NCBI GenBank assembly: GCA_913777665.1
Contig: CAJYTF010000042.1
Coordinates: 1 to 58,627 of the forward strand
Reading direction: 5' to 3'
DNA length: 58,627 bases
From: an uncultured Myroides sp.
Lineage (GTDB): Bacteria; Bacteroidota; Bacteroidia; Flavobacteriales; Flavobacteriaceae
Each line of letters opens with the position of its first letter. Position 1 is the stretch's first letter. A program made the position numbers and the translations under genes. The notes under the pieces are model-generated. The model did not search any database, had not been told where the DNA came from, and saw nothing but the letters and a program-made list of their open reading frames with translations. Of the stretch, positions 47,438-54,968 are shown one piece after another.

Positions 47438-47474
47438 AAAAACCTACAAGATTATTAAAATCTTGCAGGTTTGA
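47438..47474. terminator. Hairpin downstream of the DsbA/FrnE gene
   Basis: AAACCTACAAGATT and AATCTTGCAGGTTT pair (one mismatch) around ATTAAA, with A- and T-runs outside. Between it and the DsbA stop lies an AAACTT/TTAAAC simple-repeat stretch (47474-47505) similar to 43-66. Confidence 0.75.
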
Positions 47475-47505
47475 ACTTTAAACCTTAAACTTTGAACTTA
47501 AAACA

Positions 47506-48195
47506 TTACTCACAACCATCAATTGTACACGAATTTCCTTCAGCTGATGTATTCGCATTGGTTTCATTGTACGTTTGCGTTAAAGCTTCTACAAACAGAT
47601 CTACAGGTTGTGCGCCCGAAAGGGTGTATTTATCGTTCAACAGAAAAAACGGAACGCCTGTAACTCCGATATTACGTGCTTCTAAAATATCCTGCTTTAC
47701 TTCGTAATCAAACGAATCGGAATTTAAAACATATTGTGACTGATCGGCATCCAAACCTAATTCTTCGGCAATATTTACCAAAACTTCGTGATCGGCAACA
47801 TTTTTTCCATCGATAAAATACGCATGAAACAACAATTCTTCTGCTTCATTCGCCTTATTGCTTTTTGCTGCAAAATGGATCAGTTTGTGCGCCGGAAAGG
47901 TGTTTGCAACAATGGCATTTTCTATATTAAAACCAATGCCCACCTGTTTGCCCATATCTTTTATACGCATTTGCATTTGTTCGATCTGTGCAATGGGCAT
48001 TCTTTTACGTTCGGCAAGGTATTCGTTAATTGTTTTTGAACCTGATGTTTCACTCAATTCCGGATCTAACTGATAACTTTTCCATTCTACTTCCACTTCA
48101 TGTTTAAAAGGAAGTTTTTCTAAAGCAGCTTCAAAATTTTTCTTTCCTATATAACAAAACGGACACATGATATCCGACCAAATCTGTACTTTCAT
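47506..48195 (-). CDS. DsbA-family oxidoreductase (FrnE-like)
   Basis: A 229-residue thioredoxin-fold protein without signal peptide. The start MKVQIWSDIMCPFCYIGKK carries the CPFC active site (C11, C14). DsbA-type helical insertion segments (NTFPAHKLIHFAAKSNKANE) follow. The cis-proline region is GVTGVPFFLLNDKYTLSGAQ, typical of FrnE/2-hydroxychromene isomerase-like members. It is probably cytoplasmic and acts in thiol redox stress. The last residues CTIDGCE add a C-x5-C-like pair. Divergent from the HMA-AraC regulator. Confidence 0.88.
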   Translation of the reverse strand: MKVQIWSDIMCPFCYIGKKNFEAALEKLPFKHEVEVEWKSYQLDPELSETSGSKTINEYLAERKRMPIAQIEQMQMRIKDMGKQVGIGFNIENAIVANTFPAHKLIHFAAKSNKANEAEELLFHAYFIDGKNVADHEVLVNIAEELGLDADQSQYVLNSDSFDYEVKQDILEARNIGVTGVPFFLLNDKYTLSGAQPVDLFVEALTQTYNETNANTSAEGNSCTIDGCE

Positions 48196-48235
48196 TTTAA
48201 TTAGTTTTACTCAAATTTACGGCTTCAATATTAAT

Positions 48236-48245
48236 TTTCTATGAA
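48236..48245. promoter_or_regulatory. Possible AraC-regulator half-site upstream of its own gene
   Basis: TTTTCTATGA contains TTTCTATG, matching eight bases of the half-sites found before copA (TTTCTATGT / ACATAGAAA). It lies in the 180-bp region between the divergent DsbA-like and regulator genes. Confidence 0.3.
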
Positions 48246-48341
48246 ATTTATGCCAAATATTTCTGCTGATAAATAAAAGCGTAATTTTGACTGTTGAACG
48301 AAATAAACCCTAAATAATTTTTAAAACCGAGGGGTTTATGA

Positions 48342-48349
48342 TATATTTG
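48342..48349 (+). promoter_or_regulatory. -7 element of the HMA-AraC regulator gene
   Basis: TATATTTG, an exact TAnnTTTG match 26 bp upstream of the ATG. Just before it AAACC-GAGG-GGTTT can form a small hairpin in the spacer. Confidence 0.5.
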
Positions 48350-48375
48350 AAAAAATCACAATAAAAGTAAGATTT

Positions 48376-48948
48376 ATGAAAACCCTACGCATTAAAAACA
48401 TGGTTTGCCCGCGATGTATTATGGTTATTGAAAAAACGATGGAAGATTTAGGTTACGATTTAAATGACGTAGATTTAGGAATGATTGAATTTCACGAGCC
48501 AATTACACTTGCTGACCGAGATAAAATTCAGAATGCCATTACACCTTTAGGTTTTGAAATATTGAGCGATAGAAAAAGCATGTTGATTGAACGTATTAAA
48601 AATCAGATCATTGAACTGGTTTCTAAAGACATGAACGATTTAACTATTACGCTTTCTGAATATTTATCAAGTAAGCTGCAAACGGAATATCATACGTTAA
48701 GTTCTCTTTTTTCAACGCAGGAATCGCAGACCATTGAGCAATACTATATTCTTCAAAAAATAGAAAAGGTAAAAGAATTATTGGTTTATGATGAATTAAC
48801 GTTGAGCGAAATTGCCTACAAAATGAATTACAGTTCGGTTGGACATTTAAGTAATCAGTTTAAAAAAGTAACTGGCTTGGCACCTACGCATTTTAAGGAT
48901 ATAAAAATTTCTAAAGAAGAAGTTTTACAAAATACCGAAACTAAATAA
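48376..48948 (+). CDS. AraC-family regulator with N-terminal CxxC metal-binding-like domain
   Basis: A 190-residue two-part protein. Residues 1-65 look like a heavy-metal-associated ferredoxin fold (LRIKNMVCPRCIMVIEKTME with C11 and C14, then NAITPLGFEIL). Residues 110-185 are a minimal AraC DNA-binding domain: LTLSEIAYKMNYSSVGHLSN, then QFKKVTGLAPTHFKDI. This combination suggests direct sensing of Cu(I) or another soft metal and control of the copper ATPase gene 268 bp downstream. It has its own promoter and terminator. The role is inferred from architecture and neighbour. Confidence 0.85.
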   Translation: MKTLRIKNMVCPRCIMVIEKTMEDLGYDLNDVDLGMIEFHEPITLADRDKIQNAITPLGFEILSDRKSMLIERIKNQIIELVSKDMNDLTITLSEYLSSKLQTEYHTLSSLFSTQESQTIEQYYILQKIEKVKELLVYDELTLSEIAYKMNYSSVGHLSNQFKKVTGLAPTHFKDIKISKEEVLQNTETK

Positions 48949-48978
48949 AACCTCTTTTACAGAGGTTTTTGTTTTTAT
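48946..48978 (+). terminator. Terminator of the HMA-AraC gene
   Basis: AAAACCTCT-TTTAC-AGAGGTTTT, a perfect 9-bp stem with a T-rich tail. Confidence 0.88.
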
Positions 48979-49001
48979 GATGATTACTGTTTTTTTTTAC
49001 A

Positions 49002-49141
49002 ACATAGAAACATAGGAAACTTTTATTTTTTTTAAGGGTTGATGTAATAATTTTATAATGCTTAATTTTTTTATTTTAAATCTTTAGTATTCTGCTAGCA
49101 ATGAAACTATATTTCTATGTGGTTATTTTTAACATAGAAAT
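49002..49141. promoter_or_regulatory. Repeated ACATAGAAA half-sites in front of copA (candidate metal operator)
   Basis: ACATAGAAA and ACATAGGAA occur head to tail at 49002-49018. A perfect inverted repeat ATTTCTATGT (49111-49120) and ACATAGAAAT (49132-49141) with 11-bp spacer follows. All lie in the 268-bp region between the regulator gene and copA, in otherwise AT-rich DNA. Direct-repeat and paired half-sites fit AraC-type binding. No other gene is seen in this gap. Confidence 0.5.
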
Positions 49142-49216
49142 TATATAAACCTTTTCTACAATTGTGTAAGTAAATTTTTAGGCATTGGTTGTAATTTTAC
49201 AGAAAGAAGTAAAATT

Positions 49217-51616
49217 ATGAAAACCCGATATAAAATAAACGAAATGACGTGTAGCGGTTGCCAGGCAAAAGTTACCGAAGCCTTACAAACCGTTGCCGAT
49301 AAAGTAGAGGTCAGCCTGAATCCTGCCGAAGCCGTTGTAGAATCGAATAAGCGAATTGCTTTAGAAGACCTGCAACACGCACTTTCTAACAAAGGTCCGT
49401 ACACGATTCAGGAAATCACTGTTAACGCAGACGGATCCGAAGAACTTTCAGAAATCGCGCATCATGCAGTGCACAATCACAACAATCATAACGAACCCCC
49501 AAAGCAATTAGAACATTTAGCCGGTAAATATTATTGCCCTATGCTTTGTGAAGGCGACAAGGTTTACGACAGTAATGTGGGTTGCCCTGTTTGCGGAATG
49601 GATCTGGTACAAATTGGCGGATCAACCAATAATAATGAATTGAATCATCTAAAAAAACTGTTGATACAATCGGCAGTTATAACTATTCCCGTGTTTTTTA
49701 TTGCCATGTTTGGTATGAGTCACGATAGTTTTATTTACAAAATAATTCCTTTCAACGTTGCACTTTGGTTACAGTTTATTGGCACAACCGCTGTATTATT
49801 TTTGGGTAGAAAATATTTAAAACGCGCGTATGTTTCTTTTAAAACCTGGAATTTAAACATGTTCAGTTTAATTGGCTTGGGTGCAGTTGCTGCTTATGTT
49901 TTCTCGGTTTATGTTCTTTTAAATCCGCAGGCATTTCATACAAACGGTCATTTACCTATTTATTTTGAAAGCGTTGTCGTGATTTTTACTTTGATGATTT
50001 TAGGACAATGGTTAGAAGCTCGAGCCCATCAAAAAACAAAATCGTCGTTAGAACATTTGCTGAATCTTGTTCCGCAGAAAGCAACGATTTTAATTAATGG
50101 AAATTCAACCGAAATAGACATTAATAAAGTACAGATTAATGATGAATTGTTGGTTAAACCAGGCGAAAAAATTCCTGTTGATGGTATCATTCTATCGGGA
50201 AAAACATCTGTAAACGAAGCTTTACTAACCGGCGAACCTTTACCCGTACACAAAAAAGAAAACGATGAGGTTTTAGCAGGAAGCATCAATACCGATCAGT
50301 CTTTTACCATGAAAGCAACCCGAATTGGGCAAACAACAACCATTGCACAAATTATAGAAATGGTAAATAAAGCCAGTCTTTCGCGTGCACCAATTCAGCG
50401 TTTAGCCGATAAAATTTCGGGCTATTTTGTGCCTATTGTTGTTTTAATTGCTGTTTGTACCTTTTTTTATTGGGGATTTGTTTCCAGCGAAGCATCACTT
50501 TTATTCGGTTTACAAAACGCCATTTCGGTATTAATCATTGCGTGTCCGTGTGCATTGGGATTGGCAACTCCGGTTTCGATTTCGGTGGGAATTGGCAAAG
50601 GAGCCGAGTACGGAATCCTGATAAAAAAAGCCGAAGCGTTAGAATTGTTGCAGAAAACAAATGTAATTATTACCGATAAAACCGGAACACTGACCGAAGG
50701 AAAACCATCGTTAGAACAAATTATTCCGTTGAAAGATTTTTCTGAAGAAGAATTGATCAAAATTACTGCCGATTTAAATGCAAGCAGTGAACACCCCATT
50801 GCAAAAGCTTTTACCGATAAAGCAAAAGAACAAAACATCGACTTTAAACCGACAAAAATGGTTGCTAATGTTCAAGGAAAAGGCATGCAGGGAATGATTA
50901 CCGGCAAAAAGATCTTATTAGGAAACGAAGCTTTATTGAATCAAAATCAGTTAGAAATAGCATCAGAAATAAAATCGCAAGTAACCGAAATTCAAAATCA
51001 GGGGAAAACAGTTTCGTACATTGCCATAAATAATGAATTGGTTGGTTTGGCAGTTATTCACGATGCGGTGAAACCCGAAGTGAAAGAAACCATAGCGTAT
51101 ATTCATTCAAAAAACATAAAGATCATCATGTTAACGGGCGATCATCAGCTAACAGCAAACGCAATTGCAAAGCAAGTAGGAATTGATGAAGTTTTTGCGC
51201 AACAGCTTCCGCAAGATAAATTAGCAATGATAGAATCGATCCAAAAAGAAGGAAAAATTATTACCATGATTGGAGACGGAATTAACGATGCACCCGCGCT
51301 TGCAAAAGCCGATATTGGAATTGCAATGGGCAACGGATCAGATCTGGCGCAAGATTTTGCAAAAATAACACTGCTAAACAGTTCATTTTCTAACCTAAAA
51401 AAAGCATATAATTTAAGTAAACGTGTAATGAAAAACATTCAGCAAAATCTGTTTTTCGCCTTTATTTATAACGTAATTGGTATTGCAGTTGCCGCGGGAG
51501 TTCTGTATTACGCTACAGGAATGTTACTTTCGCCTATGATTGCAGCATTGGCAATGTGTTTAAGTTCGGTATCGGTTATTGGAAATGCAGTACGTTTGCG
51601 AAATGTAAAATTATAA
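49217..51616 (+). CDS. copA: Copper-exporting P1B-type ATPase
   Basis: Pumps Cu(I) out of the cytoplasm. The 799-residue protein has an N-terminal HMA domain (MTCSGC, C12/C15), a His-rich linker (about residues 79-92) and a YHS-like heavy-metal-binding domain (YYCPMLCEGDK, then GCPVCGMDLV, about 103-130). The P-type core follows. It has eight predicted membrane segments, CPC in the sixth (IACPCALG, C443/C445), phosphorylation site DKTGTLTEG (D487), TGE in LLTGEPLP, HP in SSEHPIAK and hinge GDGINDAPAL. CPC plus HP and C-terminal membrane residues indicate a Cu(I)/Ag(I) pump. Single gene downstream of the HMA-AraC regulator. Confidence 0.94.
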   Translation: MKTRYKINEMTCSGCQAKVTEALQTVADKVEVSLNPAEAVVESNKRIALEDLQHALSNKGPYTIQEITVNADGSEELSEIAHHAVHNHNNHNEPPKQLEHLAGKYYCPMLCEGDKVYDSNVGCPVCGMDLVQIGGSTNNNELNHLKKLLIQSAVITIPVFFIAMFGMSHDSFIYKIIPFNVALWLQFIGTTAVLFLGRKYLKRAYVSFKTWNLNMFSLIGLGAVAAYVFSVYVLLNPQAFHTNGHLPIYFESVVVIFTLMILGQWLEARAHQKTKSSLEHLLNLVPQKATILINGNSTEIDINKVQINDELLVKPGEKIPVDGIILSGKTSVNEALLTGEPLPVHKKENDEVLAGSINTDQSFTMKATRIGQTTTIAQIIEMVNKASLSRAPIQRLADKISGYFVPIVVLIAVCTFFYWGFVSSEASLLFGLQNAISVLIIACPCALGLATPVSISVGIGKGAEYGILIKKAEALELLQKTNVIITDKTGTLTEGKPSLEQIIPLKDFSEEELIKITADLNASSEHPIAKAFTDKAKEQNIDFKPTKMVANVQGKGMQGMITGKKILLGNEALLNQNQLEIASEIKSQVTEIQNQGKTVSYIAINNELVGLAVIHDAVKPEVKETIAYIHSKNIKIIMLTGDHQLTANAIAKQVGIDEVFAQQLPQDKLAMIESIQKEGKIITMIGDGINDAPALAKADIGIAMGNGSDLAQDFAKITLLNSSFSNLKKAYNLSKRVMKNIQQNLFFAFIYNVIGIAVAAGVLYYATGMLLSPMIAALAMCLSSVSVIGNAVRLRNVKL

Positions 51617-51687
51617 AATCAATAAAATTGTTAATCGTTTAAAATTGATGTATTTTCGCTTGATAAAAATAATATCAATCAACAAAT

Positions 51688-52770
51688 ATGAAACAAGTAC
51701 CTTTAAATGACGTTCACGTTGCTTTGGGAGCAAAAATGGTTCCTTTCGCAGGATTTAATATGCCGGTTCAATACGAAGGCGTTAATATTGAGCATGAAAC
51801 GGTAAGAAACAATGTGGGTGTTTTTGATGTATCGCACATGGGATTATTTAAAATTTCGGGAGATAAAGCTTTAGATTTGGTTCAAAGAGTAACATCTAAC
51901 GACGCTGCTGTTTTAGTTCCTGGAAAAGCGCAATACAGCTATTTACCTAATGATAAAGGTGGAATTGTTGACGATATTATTACTTATAAAGTTAGCGATA
52001 ACGAATATTTAATGGTTGTAAATGCATCGAACATTGATAAAGATTTTGAATGGATTTCTTCTCAAAACACAATGAATGCTGCGTTTGAAAATTTATCAGA
52101 TCAATATTCATTATTGGCAATTCAAGGTCCAAAAGCAAACGAAGCTATGCAAAGTTTAACAAATGTTGATTTGGCTAACTTAAAATTTTATACGTTTGAA
52201 GTTGGAACTTTTGCTGGAAAAGAAAACGTTATTGTTTCAGCAACTGGTTATACAGGATCGGGCGGAATTGAAATTTATGCTAAAAACGAAGATGTTGTGC
52301 ATATTTGGAACGAAGTGTTGAAAGCAGGTGAACAATTCGGAATTAAGCCAATTGGTTTGGCAGCACGCGATACGTTACGTTTAGAAATGGGTTATTGCTT
52401 ATACGGAAACGAAATTAACGATACCACTTCACCAATTGCAGCAGGTTTAGGTTGGGTTACAAAATTCACGAAAGATTTTGTAAACAGTGAAAGCATTAAA
52501 GCCGATAAAGAAAACGGTGTTGCTACAAAATTAATCGGTTTTGAATTGATCGATCGCGGAATTCCACGTCACGATTACGAAATTGTTGATGCAGAAGGAA
52601 ACGTTATTGGTCATGTTACTTCAGGAACGCAATCACCATCTTTAAACAAAGGTGTGGGAATGGGTTATGTAAACAAAGAATTTGCAAAAGAAGGATCAGA
52701 GATTTTTATCCGCATCCGTAAAAACGATGTAAAAGCGCAGGTTGTTAAAACACCTTTTTATAAGAAGTAA
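51688..52770 (+). CDS. gcvT: Glycine cleavage system T protein (aminomethyltransferase)
   Basis: Transfers the methylene group from lipoyl-bound aminomethyl to tetrahydrofolate, releasing ammonia. The 360-residue product has [48 protein letters not shown] and [18 protein letters not shown], where the folate-site residues lie. The C-terminal barrel is [19 protein letters not shown]. Full-length, typical of GcvT and not of the YgfZ paralog. gcvH and gcvP are not adjacent, as is common in Bacteroidota. Confidence 0.95.
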   Translation: MKQVPLNDVHVALGAKMVPFAGFNMPVQYEGVNIEHETVRNNVGVFDVSHMGLFKISGDKALDLVQRVTSNDAAVLVPGKAQYSYLPNDKGGIVDDIITYKVSDNEYLMVVNASNIDKDFEWISSQNTMNAAFENLSDQYSLLAIQGPKANEAMQSLTNVDLANLKFYTFEVGTFAGKENVIVSATGYTGSGGIEIYAKNEDVVHIWNEVLKAGEQFGIKPIGLAARDTLRLEMGYCLYGNEINDTTSPIAAGLGWVTKFTKDFVNSESIKADKENGVATKLIGFELIDRGIPRHDYEIVDAEGNVIGHVTSGTQSPSLNKGVGMGYVNKEFAKEGSEIFIRIRKNDVKAQVVKTPFYKK

Positions 52771-52788
52771 AGAATTTCATAATAAAAA

Positions 52789-53397
52789 ATGAAACAAATA
52801 TTTATATTATTTACTATCTGTTTTATACCAAATTTTTTTCTTGCTCAAGAATTTGATGGAACAATTTTTTTAAAAGATGGATCTTATAAAATCGGAAAAA
52901 TTCACATCCCTAAAAGAGCAGATTCAAAAGCAATTGTTTTTGATGGTAATGAAATTGCAGGTGAACAAGTTTCTCTTGTAAATATTAATATAAATAACGT
53001 TCCATATAGATTCATTTATAGTAATTATGCGCATTATAAATATAATAAATATAAAGAATCTAAAAAGTATTATTGGTTTTTAAAAGTAGATAATATTGAA
53101 GGAGATCGTTTAGAATATTACGTTAGTAGCACTAAATTTAAAATATCTAAAAAAGGTGATTTGATAGTTGAAGCTATAGGAGATCCACCAATGATAATGC
53201 ATGTGATAAAAAAGAAAGATGAAAAAATATTGATTCTGGCTAATGAAGAATACTATGCTACTTTTACCATTGGTAAAAACATAGTTTTAAAAAGAATGAT
53301 TGAAGGTTATTTAAGTGACTGTGAAAAGCTTAAAAATATAAAAACCAAAGATCTTTCACTTGAGGATACAATTGATACTTATAATAATTGTGATTAA
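52789..53397 (+). CDS. Hypothetical secreted protein
   Basis: A 202-residue protein with a signal peptide (MKQIFILFTICFIPNFFLAQ). A beta-rich first part (FDGTIFLKDGSYKIGKIHIP) and several Lys/Tyr-rich strands follow. A hydrophobic strand pair (KILILANEEYYATFTIGKNI) and a short C-terminal helix ending YNNCD complete it. Not recognised. It starts 18 bp after the gcvT stop, so it may be co-transcribed. Composition is strikingly AT- and Lys-rich next to gcvT, hinting at a separate origin. Confidence 0.65.
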   Translation: MKQIFILFTICFIPNFFLAQEFDGTIFLKDGSYKIGKIHIPKRADSKAIVFDGNEIAGEQVSLVNININNVPYRFIYSNYAHYKYNKYKESKKYYWFLKVDNIEGDRLEYYVSSTKFKISKKGDLIVEAIGDPPMIMHVIKKKDEKILILANEEYYATFTIGKNIVLKRMIEGYLSDCEKLKNIKTKDLSLEDTIDTYNNCD

Positions 53398-53432
53398 TTT
53401 TTTTTGATATCTTTTGATTTATAGACTTTAAC

Positions 53433-53463
53433 AAAAAACGAAGCTTTTAGCTTCGTTTTTTTT
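53433..53463. terminator. Bidirectional terminator between convergent envelope genes
   Basis: AAAAAACGAAGC-TTTTA-GCTTCGTTTTTT, a perfect 12-bp stem that reaches the stop codon of the minus-strand gene. Confidence 0.9.
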
Positions 53464-54130
53464 ATTGTTCTTTTTTAGAACTCGGAATTTTAAAAATTGC
53501 TTTAACACTAAAATTACCAGCAATGTTTCCAATAAAGCTACCGTAAGAATTAAATGTATTTAAATTATTTGTAAAACTAATATATTCTTGATGTTCAATA
53601 CCCAGACTGAAATTCTCATGAATATTAAAGCGATAGCCAAAACCTAATCCAAATCCAACATGTTCTTTTCTTAAGTTATCAATTTCTACTTTTTCACCAC
53701 CAAAATTGGCACCGGTCAAAAAACTTACAGTAGGTCCGAAATTAATATGCCAATTTCTTGACTTACCAATATGAATATTTGCATGAATAGGAATTGCAAG
53801 AAAATTCAGCTTTTCGCTTTCATAAAAATATCTGTAATAATAATTTTCTTGCGGATTACTAATAAGTTCACTGCTATAAACTGAACTTCCTAATGTTTGA
53901 TACTCTAATCCGGTTCTCAAACTCCAGCGGCTATTCATGTAAAAATCTGCGGTAACTCCAAAAACAGGTGTATACAACGCTTTGTTTGAATCGCCAATGT
54001 AAGTAATATCTCCATAATAATTAGAGCTATTAATACCAACAAACGGGGCAATTTCAATATCGTTTCTCTCTCTAACCTGCGCATTTACGCCAAAAGATAC
54101 TAATATGGTTATCAATAGTGTTTTTTTCAT
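53462..54130 (-). CDS. Outer-membrane beta-barrel protein (PorT-like)
   Basis: A 222-residue protein with signal peptide (MKKTLLITILVSFGVNAQ). It shows an alternating strand pattern typical of the small beta-barrel family (outer membrane protein beta-barrel domain): IEIAPFVGINSSNYYGDITY, WSLRTGLEYQTLGSS, FLAIPIHANIHIGKSRNWHI and GFGLGFGYRFNIHENFSLGI. It has a C-terminal FSVKAIFKI strand. Function unknown. It is divergent from yebC. Confidence 0.75.
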   Translation of the reverse strand: MKKTLLITILVSFGVNAQVRERNDIEIAPFVGINSSNYYGDITYIGDSNKALYTPVFGVTADFYMNSRWSLRTGLEYQTLGSSVYSSELISNPQENYYYRYFYESEKLNFLAIPIHANIHIGKSRNWHINFGPTVSFLTGANFGGEKVEIDNLRKEHVGFGLGFGYRFNIHENFSLGIEHQEYISFTNNLNTFNSYGSFIGNIAGNFSVKAIFKIPSSKKEQ

Positions 54131-54184
54131 GTTCTTGAAGTTAAAATAATTCGTGTTTTTTTTTACAGAAAAACATCTTTTCTA

Positions 54185-54192
54185 TAATTTTG
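54185..54192 (+). promoter_or_regulatory. -7 element of yebC
   Basis: TAATTTTG followed by C, an exact TAnnTTTG match 22 bp upstream of the ATG. Confidence 0.55.
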
Positions 54193-54214
54193 CGTAAAAT
54201 TAATAAAAATAGAA

Positions 54215-54925
54215 ATGGGAAGAGCGTTTGAATTTAGAAAAGCTAGAAAAATGAAACGTTGGTCGGCAATGGCTAAAACGTTTACACGTATTGGTAAAGA
54301 TATCGTTATGGCTGTTAAAGAAGGCGGACCTAACCCTGAAACCAATGCTCGTTTACGTGCCGTTATGCAAAATGCAAAAGCTGCCAACATGCCTAAAGAC
54401 AATGTAGAACGCGCTATTAAAAAAGCATCAGATAAAGATACAGCCAACTATAAAGAAGTTTTGTTTGAAGGATATGCACCGCACGGAATTGCCATATTAA
54501 TTGAAACTGCTACAGATAACAATAACAGAACCGTTGCCAACATTCGTTCATATTTTAACAAATGCAATGGAACCATGGGGACGCAAGGATCGGTTGAATT
54601 TATGTTTGATCATACATGTAACTTTAGAATCGCAAAAGTTGAAGGTTTAGATTTGGAAGAATTTGAATTAGAGCTGATTGATGCCGGTGTTGATGAGATT
54701 TTTGAAGATGAAGACGGAATTTTAATTTACGCTCCGTTTAATAGTTTTGGATCTATTCAAAAAGAATTGGAAGAACGCAACATGGAAATTCTTTCATCTG
54801 GTTTTGATCGTATTCCGCAAGTAACAAAAGAACTTACAGAAGAACAAATTGCCGATGTAGAAAAATTGTTGGAAAAGATTGAAGAAGACGATGATGTACA
54901 AAACGTGTACACCACAATGGCTTAA
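54215..54925 (+). CDS. yebC: YebC/PmpR-family protein
   Basis: The family comprises transcriptional regulators and, more recently, translation factors that relieve ribosome stalling on proline-rich stretches. The 236-residue product has the conserved start (MGRAFEFRKARKMKRWSAMA), a DIVMAVKEGGPNPETNARLR helix and NMPKDNVERAIKKAS. The later segments YEGYAPHGIAIL-like (FEGYAPHGIAILIETATDNN) and GSVEFMFDHTC are also present. Complete. Monocistronic with a strong hairpin behind it. Confidence 0.95.
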   Translation: MGRAFEFRKARKMKRWSAMAKTFTRIGKDIVMAVKEGGPNPETNARLRAVMQNAKAANMPKDNVERAIKKASDKDTANYKEVLFEGYAPHGIAILIETATDNNNRTVANIRSYFNKCNGTMGTQGSVEFMFDHTCNFRIAKVEGLDLEEFELELIDAGVDEIFEDEDGILIYAPFNSFGSIQKELEERNMEILSSGFDRIPQVTKELTEEQIADVEKLLEKIEEDDDVQNVYTTMA

Positions 54926-54930
54926 ATATT

Positions 54931-54968
54931 AAAAATAAAGCGTTTCATTTCTGAAACGCTTTATTTTT
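54931..54968. terminator. Bidirectional terminator between yebC and the TonB receptor
   Basis: AAAAATAAAGCGTTTCA and TGAAACGCTTTATTTTT are perfect 17-bp complements around TTTC. The right arm touches the stop codon of the minus-strand receptor gene. Confidence 0.92.
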
